Shown piece after piece: positions 29,701 through 37,495 of a DNA stretch of 64,000 bases. Below the pieces are notes generated by a model, which searched no databases, was not told the DNA's origin, and was given only the letters and a program-made list of their open reading frames with translations. Numbering within the stretch: position 1 is the stretch's first letter; each line of letters begins with the position of its first letter. A program made the translations under genes and the position numbers. Source of the stretch: Acidobacteriota bacterium (lineage in GTDB: Bacteria; Acidobacteriota; Thermoanaerobaculia; Multivoradales; J023); NCBI GenBank assembly GCA_029263315.1, contig JAJCXR010000017.1, positions 1 through 64,000 of the forward strand, given 5' to 3'.

Positions 29701-30283
29701 TACCGATGCGACTGGCGTTGGCGGTATTGTCGATCAGGAAGGTCAGGGTGCTCTTGTCGCCCAGGGGAACCGAGCTAGGGCTGAAGCTCTTGGAGAAACC
29801 CGGTAGGCTGGTGGTGACGGTGAGGTCGACGGGCAAGCTCATGCTGGAACCGGCACTGGAGCTCAGGGTGACGGCCGGATTGGTGTGGATCCCCGGTGTG
29901 CTGGCGGTGACATTGACGCGGATGGTGCAGGATTGGGAACCGCCAATGCGGGCATCACTCAAAGTGATTGCAGCGCCACCGTCCGGAGCGCTGATACTGC
30001 CGCTTGGGCCGAGGTCGCAGGTGGTGGAGACGTTGGCCGGGTCCGCAACGGTCATCGGCCCAGGGCTGACGGGCAGCGTATCGGTGAACGCCAATCCGGT
30101 CACCGGGCTGGCGCTGCCATTGGTGATCGTGAAGGTGATCGTGCTGATGTTGCCAGGCCCGATGGTGGTGGAGTTGAAGCCCTTCGACAGGGACGGCTGG
30201 GCTTGCGCCGCGGTCACCGACAGAGCCGCGGCCACCGAAAGAAAGGCGATCATGAGATGGATGGAAAGCAGGCCTTTACGCAT
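23705..30283 (-). CDS. Giant secreted DUF11-repeat protein (2192 residues)
   Basis: A signal peptide (LLSIHLMIAFLSVAAALSV) is followed by about fifteen Ig-like units. Roughly nine early units have the form KTFTDDPVAPGGSVTLEF ... FSDNLDAAL ... SGSCVIRTSLTVPAAA. Three nearly identical DUF11 units (GVTSAVPGQTTLTYT ... AAGGATGNTAAGAGDLA) and two more variants follow. After them come an Ig-like domain (~1890-2020) and a beta-sandwich with paired Cys. The protein ends with FRDGFESGDTSAWSSTSP and has no membrane tail. Such proteins are probably extended cell-surface or matrix proteins. A direct repeat lies upstream of the start. Confidence 0.85.
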   Translation of the reverse strand: MRKGLLSIHLMIAFLSVAAALSVTAAQAQPSLSKGFNSTTIGPGNISTITFTITNGSASPVTGLAFTDTLPVSPGPMTVADPANVSTTCDLGPSGSISAPDGGAAITLSDARIGGSQSCTIRVNVTASTPGIHTNPAVTLSSSAGSSMSLPVDLTVTTSLPGFSKSFSPSSVPLGDKSTLTFLIDNTANASRIGSLDFTDNLPAGMVIADPANASTDCEQASSPNTTLTAVPGSNTVILDANGLNFSDTSATLLAGATCSVNVDVRSIGTGMLDNISNDLLADFSAGGKAADTLEVTSTTLALQKSFTDDPVAPGGNATLRFIINNFDRDFAATNVAFTDDLTSLVPSLVGLTFDSVVSNSCGGSVAGAGGGTSIDFTGGTVAAQSSCTLIVSLAVPAATSPDSYRNTTGTISGELDGSPTVGNMASDTLVVAPTVLLTKEFLDDPVNPGGSVELSFTATNTSSTSSATDIAFEDVFDIVLPTASVTPVSDCCGDGSTCTFIPLTNPPPPSDVSKARLTISEGLLSPAGMVGDSCTFSITLDVASGAAPGLYPNVTSNVTATIDGGLRSGSPASDTLQVISAPRLSKAFTDDPVPPGGTATLQFTLSSPPDASADATAITFTDDLQAALSGLTANLPSSPDPPCGPGSTLTGSAGDSLLTLMGGSLMPGEDCVFNVTVNVPAAASPGSYTNTTSGVSAMVEGFLATSAPASDDLEISGLSFSKQFLDDPVIPGADVTLRYTLENTHPTDDATDVELTDNLADVLPGTPDLVAMLPPLSDTCGGTLSGPTSLSYSGGSLLSGQTCTIEVLVSVPVAADDGSYISVSGPLGATQGGSPVTADPAVDFLDIDSSLLQLTKTFTDDPVAPGGSVTLEFALSNLDAGSAASDIDFSDNLDAALSGLLFDSLLVNTCGATVTGTGTGLITVTGGALAASGSCVIRTSLTVPAAATASLYTNTTSAVSGLIDGLSVSGSAASDVLEVVPLLQLSKSFDGPTTATGTAMLTFTITNPGAEAVDELEFSDNLDDVIPGLVATDLPSTPCGAESSITGTSFLAFTGGSLPPMGGMCSFDVEVQVPVSATSGTYLNVTSDLQQNGLTLSDPATANLVIEPPPTFAKVFSPDTILAGGISTLTFTINNSASTLAATGLAFTDNLPANVVVATPSNASSTCGGTLTAMPGNPSISLSGGSVGAGATCTLAVDVTSIVSGPHVNTTGELTSSSGNSGTASDTLTVNSAADVSVSKSDGVTAATPGSSLTYTIVVANAGPSTDPAVALSDTLPAVLTCTYTSAAAGGATGNTAAGAGDLAETLAMPASSSVTYTVSCTIDSDATGTLSNTASITPSITDLMPGNNSATDDDTVLVPSADLAITKTDGVTSAVPGQTTLTYTLVASNAGPSDDPSASVSDTFPSDLTCTYTSVAAGGATGNTAAGAGDLADTLDMPAGSSVTYTASCTIDDAAAGTLSNTATITASVDDPDSGNNSATDDDTELMPSADLAITKSDGVTSAVPGQTTLTYTIVASNAGPSVDPSASVDDAFPAGLTCTYTSVAAGGATGNTAAGAGDLADTLAMPVGSSVTYTASCEIADDTTGTLSNTATITASVDDPDTGNNSATDDDTVLIPETDLSILKEGSPDPVAAGGELTYTLTVTNHGPSASSGSTLTDVLPAGVTFTSSSDCSEAAGTVTCTLGAISAGANQLASFVVTVDDGPATVITNTASISANETDGTPGNDSSTVMTTVNPQPGFDKAFDPDSIIAGETTVLTFTIDNSKSTAATTALDFTDDLPDAIEVADPANASTTCTGGTLTATAGAGVITYTGGSVGAGGTCTISVDITSGEAGVHENISGDLTSSLGNSGPASATLEVTDAGAPEVTAVASTDGPLAACDTVRRRLTSIRVTVEDDLTPVLNADDLDSYLLVGAGPDGDFSTTSCAGGVSGDDVQVVPVGVSQTGSDPLVANVALALPPTEGLYRFLVCDTITDSAGNALDGDGDNMPGGDFVIAFFRADPLNLFANGHFDDCPVSLDPWATVAMPPNAILPGTPGVDDVEASPLSASAQVSHSTDAASTLGQCVPVVGGLAYDFEASLRFNPPMGAVASFSRTCELFAGPMCSGANLGSDSSFSIIEDEGGAWVTSVESIVVPAGAVSALCDLGIAPVGDDPNFDVFLDAIFMGTEGGTFRDGFESGDTSAWSSTSP
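25442..26602. repeat. Three 387-bp tandem repeats within the giant gene
   Basis: Matching landmarks (GTCGTCGTCGGTGGCGCTG) recur at about 25442, 25829 and 26217, a period of 387 bases or 129 codons. Long stretches of units 1 and 2 are almost identical at DNA level, indicating recent duplication or homogenisation. They encode the three DUF11 units. Confidence 0.8.
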
Positions 30284-30321
30284 TGAACAATCCTCAGGCA
30301 GTCCCGGTTGTAGACTTTGGT

Positions 30322-30351
30322 GTCAGAGAAAATATTTGAGTCAGAGAAAAT
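30322..30351. repeat. Direct repeat in the leader of the giant gene
   Basis: GTCAGAGAAAAT occurs at 30322-30333 and 30340-30351, 18 bases apart. It is AT-rich in a GC-rich setting and lies 39-68 bases upstream of the giant gene start. It could be part of a promoter or regulator site. Nothing else is evident in the 306-base gap up to 30589. Confidence 0.4.
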
Positions 30352-30589
30352 GGCAGGGTAAAAACGGTCTCGGGGCCTGGCGATTATACATCGCCGAGGC
30401 TGGAATAAATGCCGAATCTGGGCTTGCCTTGGAGACTCAAGGCGGAGGAGAGATATTCACCATGACCTAACCGGGAGACGGTTCGACGACATCGGACGGG
30501 GGGGGGCACGTCCAGCAATGGCCAGAGGGGGGCGGAGCCCACCATGCATCGTCTATCGACTCTCCGGGTGGTGTCGTCTTCTGCGACCC

Positions 30590-31043
30590 TCAGGTGCGAC
30601 TTCGTGCCACCCACCAGCCGAGCAGCAGGCCGACCAGCATGCCGATCGGTGCGAATATCAAGGGGCCGATGACAAATCCGAGGCCATGGGGAAAGCCAGG
30701 ATAGGTCCGTGAGGGCAGAAACAACGGCCAGAAATCCCGGTTGACCCACACCAGCACCGCCAGAATCGGCAACAGGCCGGTCAAAGCCATGGCCTGCTGG
30801 GCCTCCGGCGCCAGGCGTTTCCCGATCCATAGCCCGACGGCGAGCAGTGCCAGCGGAAACAAGCCGATGGCGCTACAGACCAGCAAGTTCTGGCGCTCTG
30901 CTGTGTACTGCGCGACCATGGCCGCCAACGATTCGCCGATCCCGAGCCCGGCGGCGAGGGCGGCCCAGAGAAAAATGAAGGGCGGAATGGTGAAGACGGC
31001 CAGTAGGCCAAGGCTGAGGATTGTTTTGGCGGTTGCCTTCATC
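30590..31043 (-). CDS. Small four-helix membrane protein, unknown
   Basis: A 150-residue protein with four hydrophobic segments: ILSLGLLAVFTIPPFIFLWA, LLVCSAIGLFPLALLAVGLW, ALTGLLPILAVLVWV and FVIGPLIFAPIGMLVGLLLG. The ATG at 31043 follows AAGGGC at acceptable spacing. The frame extends upstream to 31195, but that extension is not hydrophobic and lacks a ribosome site. No family is recognised. It lies between two genes for giant secreted proteins on the same strand. Confidence 0.65.
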
Positions 31044-31242
31044 GGTGCGGTGCCCTTGTTGGGTAGTTGGAGATCACGGGCTGAGTGTTCTTGCCGGGCG
31101 AGGAAGCGGCAGAGATCACTTCGCCCGATTCTCGGAATATACAAAAATGCTCGATAGAAGAATATGGAAAAATCTCGGGGCCCGGCCGGCGCCAAACCCC
31201 GAGATTGAGGACGCTTTCTCAGAGGATCAGGTCATTGGAACC

Positions 31243-34200
31243 TCAAGGACCGTCGATGGAAAGGATCAAGGTCGGCGGGAAGGCCGAATCGCGGCTCCAG
31301 AAATCCATCTCGGCAATGTCGAGCACAGAGGCCAGCCCGAGATATACCGTATCCCCCGGCTGCGCCCCTGCGACCGCTTCGCTGACGTCTACCTCGTGCC
31401 AGGTGTCAGACTGCAAGTCGCTGCGGTTGCGTAGGAAGAGGTACGTCGCACCCCCATCCTGCCAGTTGTTCCAGGTCAGGGTGCTCTCGTTGAGCACGAA
31501 GTCGTCCAACGAGTAGAAGCCCACCACCGGTATGGCGACATTCTGGGTGCGGATCCGCAAATGACCGCCGGTGATCTCGCCACCGGTCGACGGCACGGTG
31601 AACGCCAAGAAGGCGTGGGCTCCCATATCGCTAGCAAAACCTCTCACCCGCAGCGCATCACCGCCGCCGTCCGCCGTGTTGGGCAGATCTTGACGTACCC
31701 AACCGTCGGCATCGGCGAGGATCGGAGCTTCAGTGCAGGTGACCTGGACGGTTTTTCTGACCCGTAGACCGAACCACCGCTTGCCTTCGTGGATCATCCG
31801 CAGGCTGCTTTCATAGGTTCCCGGCGTCAGAGGAGCCCGCATCGTCCAGTGGAAGGTGTAGTCGTCTCCCGGATCGATCCGTACGTTGGACGGCAGGGGA
31901 ATGCGGAAGGGAGCATCGAAGGGGTCGGCACCCTCTACGGCAGACCAGCCTAGCTTGTAGCCGTCGAGCAGACCATACTTCCGCCAAACGGTGGTCCCTG
32001 TATTGCGCAGGGTCGCCGAGGCGGCGGTTTGCTTGCCGCAAACCATGTTCGAGGGCATCAAGGTGCTGACCACGGCCGCGTTATCGCGGATCGGAAGATT
32101 CTCTTCGGGCAGCACCTCAAACCACTTCTGTAGCAGGGTAGGTTGCTGACCCTTGGCATCGTCGTTCATCGCCCAGAGGTCCAAGAGATGCCATCCGGGA
32201 GTCAGGCTGTCTAGATCCAAGACAAAACTGTGCGCTCCCACTGGCCCTCCGCCAGTCTTGACGTGATTGTGGTATTCCTGATCAACAAAGGCTAGAAATC
32301 CGTTGATTCCGAACTGAGAGTCGGTGGCGGTAGCGGTGACTGCCAAACGCTGGGCCCCTCCATCGAGTACCTTCATGGTGAAGCGTGCTTCCACTTTGGG
32401 ACCGCTGAAGATCTCCTTGTCGGCGCCGGTCGTCTTGTTGCTCGAGCACTCTCGTCGGTCGGTCACTGTGATCACCTCGGTGACCTGACAAGTGTCCGGA
32501 TCTTGGGGATCGGTACAAAAGATCTCCGTCGTCGTCGGAGCGGGAGGCTGGGGAATCCAACGGCAATCCGGCTCGTCGGTGCCGAATAATTCAGCGAAGA
32601 TGCCGAACCAATCAAACGGCTGCGGAGGATAGATGAAATAAACTTGATAGGCTTCCTTCTTGCCTTCGATCGCTTCTTCCTCAGGGCCATTCAACGGATT
32701 GGTACAGCTGGGGACACCGCCCTGGCATGCGCAGCTCACCTCAAACATTTTGAAGAAACTGAATCCGATATTTGCGGATCCGAGCTGGCCACTCTGTGTG
32801 TCGGCTACACAGGTCTTCAATTGATTGGAAGGCTCGGTGCTTGCGACCGTGAATGGCGTTCCTTGAGCGAAATATTGAGTCGAAAGCTGATGGAAGTTGG
32901 TGTTTCCGTCAATTCTCTTCACCAAACTATTGCCTCCGACGTTGAGGGAAACAATCACATGCTCGCCCTCGTCTAAGCCCGAGGCTCCAGCCCCGACTAG
33001 AATCGGATCGCAGCCCCCTTCATTGGGACAGCACTCCAGTGGGACGGGCGGCAACCCAGAGGGCCCCACAAGGAGATTCAAACCCTCGGGGAAATGGCAT
33101 TCCGCCGTGGTGTACGGATCGTCCGGTATGGACATGTTGACCGTGGCTCCTTCCGCTGCAATGCCCTCGAAGCGGTAGGTGGCGCCGGTATACGCGGTCA
33201 CCGTGCGATTGAAAACTTGCTCGTCCTGATCGGGATTCTTTACCCTCGCTTGAATCCTGACTTGTTGGCCCTGTTGCAAACCGTTGACCGGGCCATGAAT
33301 GTCGAAGAGCGAACGGCAGTTGGTGACACCGCCGTAGTCGGGGCTGCTCTTGCGCCACACATGACCGCCGGTGGAGCCCTGGACGACAGCGCTGAGCCAG
33401 GCATTGTAACGAACCCCTTCGTTGCTCCCCTCTTGACACCGTGGCACGGTACCCGTCACCCCCCAACATTCACCGCCACTTCCCTTCTCAGTGATCAGGT
33501 ATCCGGTGCCGTTGTTGCCTTCAACATCCTTGTAGGAGAAGGGCGGAGCATGATCTGTGATACTTCGTCCTCCCCGGGACGGGTCTCCTTCGTAATTGAG
33601 ACGGCATCCCACTGTGATGCGGGAGTGGCAACCGAGCATGGTGACAGGGCCTTCCCATGTCGCCTTGTGGCGGAAAGACCACCCTTCGCGATTGGGGTCG
33701 AGAGGATTGAAGCGGGTAAAAATCGGAAGGTCCACCTGGATTCGAATCATTGGCGACTCGAGGCCAATCGTCGGGCAGTAGGAAGGTAGGTCATCGAGGA
33801 GCAAGGCGGGGCTTGACTCATCGTCGACTTGATCTACCTGGCTCAGATGGATCTGCGGAGCGAAATTCTGCAGGAGAAATTGCTGAAGCTCTCTCCACTC
33901 GGCAGCCGGAAGCACTGCCCGGATGGTCTCCAGCCGCGTTACCGCAGCCTCGAGCTCGACATTGCGGCTCGCGGTTTCCAGTAACTCGTACAGGTGCTCC
34001 TCTTCGACCCCTCCGGCCGTTGCGAGGGTCAGCACATCGCCCAAGTCGGAAGCGGTCAAGAAAACGGCTGCGGTGAGCTTGGTGAAGGCTCGCCGGGAAA
34101 CGCTGTGAAGCTCGTCGAGGTAGATTCTTTGCTCGGTGGCGGCGATCTCCGCCTCTTCCACCAGGCTCCTGGCTAGATCTGCGATCATCCTGCGATGTTG

Positions 34201-35388
34201 GTCTGTGAGTTTGTCTTTCAGTTTTTTGGGGTAGGTAGGTCGATGATTTCCCGGTCGCGACGCTTCGTGGGCAAAGGCGACAAACGCTTCCCACATGGGA
34301 ATCAGCTGTGGCGTCTCGGCGCCGGAAACGAAGAGCTTTATCGCATCCAGCTCGGACGACGACAGGGTCTCGTCGGGATGTGCGTCCTGGTAGCGGCTCT
34401 GATTCGCTGCTGACGAACGCCAAGCCGTCTCGAGCTCCTGGGGTGAGATCTCGGACCAGAGGGTCCACCAAATGGCCTCGCAATCGTTGTAAGGACCGTC
34501 TTCTTGCCACCATAGACCGGGCTCAGTGACGTTGCCATCCTGATTGATCTCGAGACTACACGCCGACGGGTTGGGTGGCTGACACGAAACCACTATGTCC
34601 TGGCTTGCTGCTTGGCCGAAAAACCCCACCCACTCATGCACCATTTTCCACTCTGTAGTGTAAATACCCGCTTCCGATGGTGCCTTTAGATCGAAATCGA
34701 AGTCGAAACTCTCCCCAGGGGGGATCTCCAAGCCCGGGGTGACATCCACTCGGGTTCTTAAAGCGAAAGGGTCGTCGTTGCCGACGTCCCCCAAGCGCAT
34801 CAGGTAATCGAGGCTCCACGTTGTGGTGCCTGAGTTTTCCATGGTCACGCGGACCGGTTGAACCTGACCACACATCATGGAGCTCGGAAAACTGTGCGAG
34901 ATCAGATGGGCGTCGTTGGTGCCGTCGAGTTGGCACCGGCTAAAAAACAGCCGTGATGCCGTGTCTCCGAATCCGCTACCCGTGTCGTTCACCATGCGCC
35001 ATTCAGGAGTACCAGACTCTTGATATCCGGTGGGAAAGCTCAAGGGAATTTCGAAGGTGGTGGACTCTCCGGGAGCGACCGGAGCGCTCAGAAGCAGGGG
35101 CAAGCCCGATTCGACACTGAAGGGATCATCCGCCCCCACGGCTACCAGGCCGTAGGCGGTATTCCAAGTCGTGTCCCCGGTATTTTGGATCACCACCGTC
35201 ATGTTTCCGGGGGTTCCGCATTCCACCAGAGCGGCATTGGCCCAGGTGGCCTGCGGCTCCACCGATAGCACTGTGGCTTGATCATCGGCATGGCCGCTGG
35301 CCACAAGGGTGAAGAAGAGGAGCGTGATGACGCAAACCGTACGCCCCCTGACGACGCCGATGGTAGATGGGTTGAAGATTGGTTTCAT
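31243..35388 (-). CDS. Large secreted protein with NBR1-Ig-like and CBM96-like domains
   Basis: A 1381-residue exported protein (signal VCVITLLFFTLVASGHA). Three NBR1-type Ig-like domains share a pattern of Cys, VTMENSGTTTW or VVIQNTGDTTW, and PPGESFDFDF. Two are at the N-terminus (~40-270) and one near ~1080-1190. Between them are an all-helical region (~285-510) and beta-rich modules with many cysteines. The C-terminal ~180 residues (WVRQDLPNTADGGGDALRV ... HEVDVSEAV ... PPTLILSID) look like the CBM96/DNRLRE beta-sandwich. Probably a surface adhesin or scaffold. No sorting tail of IPTL type is visible. Confidence 0.72.
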   Translation of the reverse strand: MKPIFNPSTIGVVRGRTVCVITLLFFTLVASGHADDQATVLSVEPQATWANAALVECGTPGNMTVVIQNTGDTTWNTAYGLVAVGADDPFSVESGLPLLLSAPVAPGESTTFEIPLSFPTGYQESGTPEWRMVNDTGSGFGDTASRLFFSRCQLDGTNDAHLISHSFPSSMMCGQVQPVRVTMENSGTTTWSLDYLMRLGDVGNDDPFALRTRVDVTPGLEIPPGESFDFDFDLKAPSEAGIYTTEWKMVHEWVGFFGQAASQDIVVSCQPPNPSACSLEINQDGNVTEPGLWWQEDGPYNDCEAIWWTLWSEISPQELETAWRSSAANQSRYQDAHPDETLSSSELDAIKLFVSGAETPQLIPMWEAFVAFAHEASRPGNHRPTYPKKLKDKLTDQHRRMIADLARSLVEEAEIAATEQRIYLDELHSVSRRAFTKLTAAVFLTASDLGDVLTLATAGGVEEEHLYELLETASRNVELEAAVTRLETIRAVLPAAEWRELQQFLLQNFAPQIHLSQVDQVDDESSPALLLDDLPSYCPTIGLESPMIRIQVDLPIFTRFNPLDPNREGWSFRHKATWEGPVTMLGCHSRITVGCRLNYEGDPSRGGRSITDHAPPFSYKDVEGNNGTGYLITEKGSGGECWGVTGTVPRCQEGSNEGVRYNAWLSAVVQGSTGGHVWRKSSPDYGGVTNCRSLFDIHGPVNGLQQGQQVRIQARVKNPDQDEQVFNRTVTAYTGATYRFEGIAAEGATVNMSIPDDPYTTAECHFPEGLNLLVGPSGLPPVPLECCPNEGGCDPILVGAGASGLDEGEHVIVSLNVGGNSLVKRIDGNTNFHQLSTQYFAQGTPFTVASTEPSNQLKTCVADTQSGQLGSANIGFSFFKMFEVSCACQGGVPSCTNPLNGPEEEAIEGKKEAYQVYFIYPPQPFDWFGIFAELFGTDEPDCRWIPQPPAPTTTEIFCTDPQDPDTCQVTEVITVTDRRECSSNKTTGADKEIFSGPKVEARFTMKVLDGGAQRLAVTATATDSQFGINGFLAFVDQEYHNHVKTGGGPVGAHSFVLDLDSLTPGWHLLDLWAMNDDAKGQQPTLLQKWFEVLPEENLPIRDNAAVVSTLMPSNMVCGKQTAASATLRNTGTTVWRKYGLLDGYKLGWSAVEGADPFDAPFRIPLPSNVRIDPGDDYTFHWTMRAPLTPGTYESSLRMIHEGKRWFGLRVRKTVQVTCTEAPILADADGWVRQDLPNTADGGGDALRVRGFASDMGAHAFLAFTVPSTGGEITGGHLRIRTQNVAIPVVGFYSLDDFVLNESTLTWNNWQDGGATYLFLRNRSDLQSDTWHEVDVSEAVAGAQPGDTVYLGLASVLDIAEMDFWSRDSAFPPTLILSIDGP

Positions 35389-35534
35389 CTGGAAGTCTCC
35401 GTGTTGGTTGAAGAGTGTTCTTCTCGCTCACAGTGGCGACATCGCTCGAAAGATTGGGTCAGGAAGAATCTACCCGGCCATGGGATTGACCCGCTTCATT
35501 GCATTGCGGCCTACAGGTTGGTACAATCGGAGGG

Positions 35535-35981
35535 ATGAGATTTCGGACGCTCTACGGAGCCCTCACCCTGTTGTTCTTTGTCGCGCCCCTCAGCGCGTCG
35601 TTTTGTGCTGACTGCATATCTGGTCACTGCATGATGATCGGCACTTCCGAGGTCTCCGAGCCGAGCCCGGCGCCCGCTGGGCCTTCTTGCCACGGGGCCG
35701 AAGAAGCGCCGCCAGAGGAGCCTGCAGAAGACGCGGCGCCTTGCCACAATGCGGCGCCCGCCATGGCCTCCACGGACTGTTGCTCGCTGACGACGACGGC
35801 GTCCGAGCCGGAGATTGTCACCGCACCTGCGAGCTCGATGGTCAGCGAGATCGCCCTCGAAGCGGCCGTTGACGCCGAGCTTCCCGATGCCGAGCATCAG
35901 CGCCCAGGGCCGCAGCGACAATCACCCCCACCACAGGCACCTCAGCCCCTCTACACGCTCCACAGCTCCTTCCTGATTTGA
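35535..35981 (+). CDS. Small secreted Cys/His/Met-rich protein heading the copper cluster
   Basis: A 148-residue protein starting at an ATG with GGAGGG immediately upstream. The signal peptide is TLYGALTLLFFVAPLSASF. The mature part is dominated by metal-ligand motifs in a Pro/Ala/Glu-rich, probably disordered chain: CADCISGHCMMIG, SCHGAEE, PCHNAAPAMA and DCCS. It ends PLYTLHSSFLI. No family is recognised. Its place as first gene before CusC/B/A-like genes suggests a periplasmic copper or silver binder or sensor. That role is inference. Confidence 0.68.
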   Translation: MRFRTLYGALTLLFFVAPLSASFCADCISGHCMMIGTSEVSEPSPAPAGPSCHGAEEAPPEEPAEDAAPCHNAAPAMASTDCCSLTTTASEPEIVTAPASSMVSEIALEAAVDAELPDAEHQRPGPQRQSPPPQAPQPLYTLHSSFLI

Positions 35982-36049
35982 TTCTTCCTTCGTTGTAGTG
36001 CGTTCCGCGCCCATCGGGCGTGCGATATCCCCTACTCGAAAGGAAGACC

Positions 36050-37495
36050 ATGCATCGCAGGACGATGGTGCCCTGCCTGGCCCTATGTCAGGTCCTCGGG
36101 CTGACCGCGGCTGGATATCTCCAGGCGCAAGAGACAGCACCGGCCGGTGTGGCCGAGAGCAGTACGGCCGAGAGCAGTACGGCCGAGAGCAGTTCGGCCG
36201 AGAGCAGAGCCGTGGGCGACGGCGCCCTAGGAGCGGCGGAGGCCTTGTTGAAGTCGATTGCCTCGCCGGGGCTCCGCGACTTGATCGCCGAGGTGCTCGA
36301 GCGCAATCCGGAGATCGCTCGAATGCAGCGCTTGGCGGCCGTCGCCGAGACGAAGGCCCCACAATTGCGGGCTCTGCCCGATCCGGTGGCGGCGTTGACG
36401 CTGTTTGTTTTAGCGCCGGAGACGCGCACCGGCCCGCAGCGCCTTAGCGCTTCGTTGTCGCAGAAATTCCCCTGGTTCGGCAAACTTGCCTTGCGCCAGC
36501 AAGCGGCGCTGTATATGGCGGCGGCGGCCCGTGCCGAGGTCGAAAAGGTGCGGCTCGACAAGCTGACCCAGACCCGCCGACTGGCCCACCAGCTGGTTTT
36601 TCTCGATGCCTATGAAGCGATCGTCAAAGCGGAGCGGCGTACCCTGGTGCGGTACGAGAAAACCACCCAGGCACGCTACGCCGCCGGCACGGGATTGCAA
36701 CAGGAGATCGTCCGACTGCAGGCCCAGATCACCCGTTTGGATACCCGTTTGCTCGAGATCCTCGAGCGGCGCTCTGGCCTGCTGGCTGACCTCAACCGCC
36801 TTCGGGACCGGCCGGCGGGGACCTCGATCGACGGTCTCGGCACCCACCAGCCCATCGAGCCACGGTTCGACGTGACCGCTCTGCGCCGCATGGCGCGGTC
36901 GCATCGTCCAGAGCTGGTGGCGGCGGAAGCCAGGCTCGCCGCCGGCTCGGTGCTCGTTTCCCTGGCTGAGAAGAGCTTTCGCCCTGACATCACGCTGGGC
37001 CTGTCGTATACCGCCGTCGAAGGCCGAGACGACACTGCGGGGCGCCTCAATCCACCGGATGACAACGGCGACGACATTCTCGCCTTGATGGGCTCCCTGA
37101 ACCTTCCCGTGCGACGCAAGAAGCTGGAGGCCGGCCTGCAGGAGGCCCAGGCGTCGAGATGGGTTTCCGAGGAGGACAAGCGGGCGATCCTCGCCGATAT
37201 CGAGAGCACCCTCGGTGACCTCACAACCCGCATGCCTCTCCTATTCGAGCACCTTTCGCTGCTCGAATCGGTGTTGCACAAACAGGCTCGAGAGGCCCTC
37301 CGCTCGGCGGAAACCGCCTACAGCACGGGCCGGCTGAACGCCGTCGACCTACTCGATGCGGAGGTCGTGCTCTTCGAGGTACAGATCGCCGCGGCCCGGA
37401 CCCGGGCCGACCTGGCGGTGGCTTGGTCTGAGCTGGAACGGGCCGTCGGTCATTCCATCCAATCCCTTCAAGTGAGCACTCCCCATGAACGATAG
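36050..37495 (+). CDS. TolC/CusC family outer-membrane protein of the copper system
   Basis: A 481-residue efflux duct with the long alpha-barrel helices of the family (YAAGTGLQQEIVRLQAQITR, AYSTGRLNAVDLLDAEVVLF). The start ATG 36050 follows AAAGGAAG; the signal peptide covers MVPCLALCQVLGLTAAGYLQ. Just after it is a low-complexity stretch of four AESST-type repeats, coded by 15-base tandem repeats at 36152-36211. It overlaps the CusB-like gene by 11 bases, so the two are translated together. Confidence 0.86.
   Translation: MHRRTMVPCLALCQVLGLTAAGYLQAQETAPAGVAESSTAESSTAESSSAESRAVGDGALGAAEALLKSIASPGLRDLIAEVLERNPEIARMQRLAAVAETKAPQLRALPDPVAALTLFVLAPETRTGPQRLSASLSQKFPWFGKLALRQQAALYMAAAARAEVEKVRLDKLTQTRRLAHQLVFLDAYEAIVKAERRTLVRYEKTTQARYAAGTGLQQEIVRLQAQITRLDTRLLEILERRSGLLADLNRLRDRPAGTSIDGLGTHQPIEPRFDVTALRRMARSHRPELVAAEARLAAGSVLVSLAEKSFRPDITLGLSYTAVEGRDDTAGRLNPPDDNGDDILALMGSLNLPVRRKKLEAGLQEAQASRWVSEEDKRAILADIESTLGDLTTRMPLLFEHLSLLESVLHKQAREALRSAETAYSTGRLNAVDLLDAEVVLFEVQIAAARTRADLAVAWSELERAVGHSIQSLQVSTPHER

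Noticed and set aside
28665..30470. A 601-codon open frame antisense to the giant DUF11 gene
   Set aside because: It is a shadow of the GC-rich repeat coding strand, with low-complexity Ser/Val/Leu composition and no start signal.
35499..35527. TTGCAT, 17-base spacer, TACAAT as a promoter for the copper cluster
   Set aside because: Transcription would begin at about the start codon, leaving out the clear GGAGGG ribosome site. The fit is likely chance.
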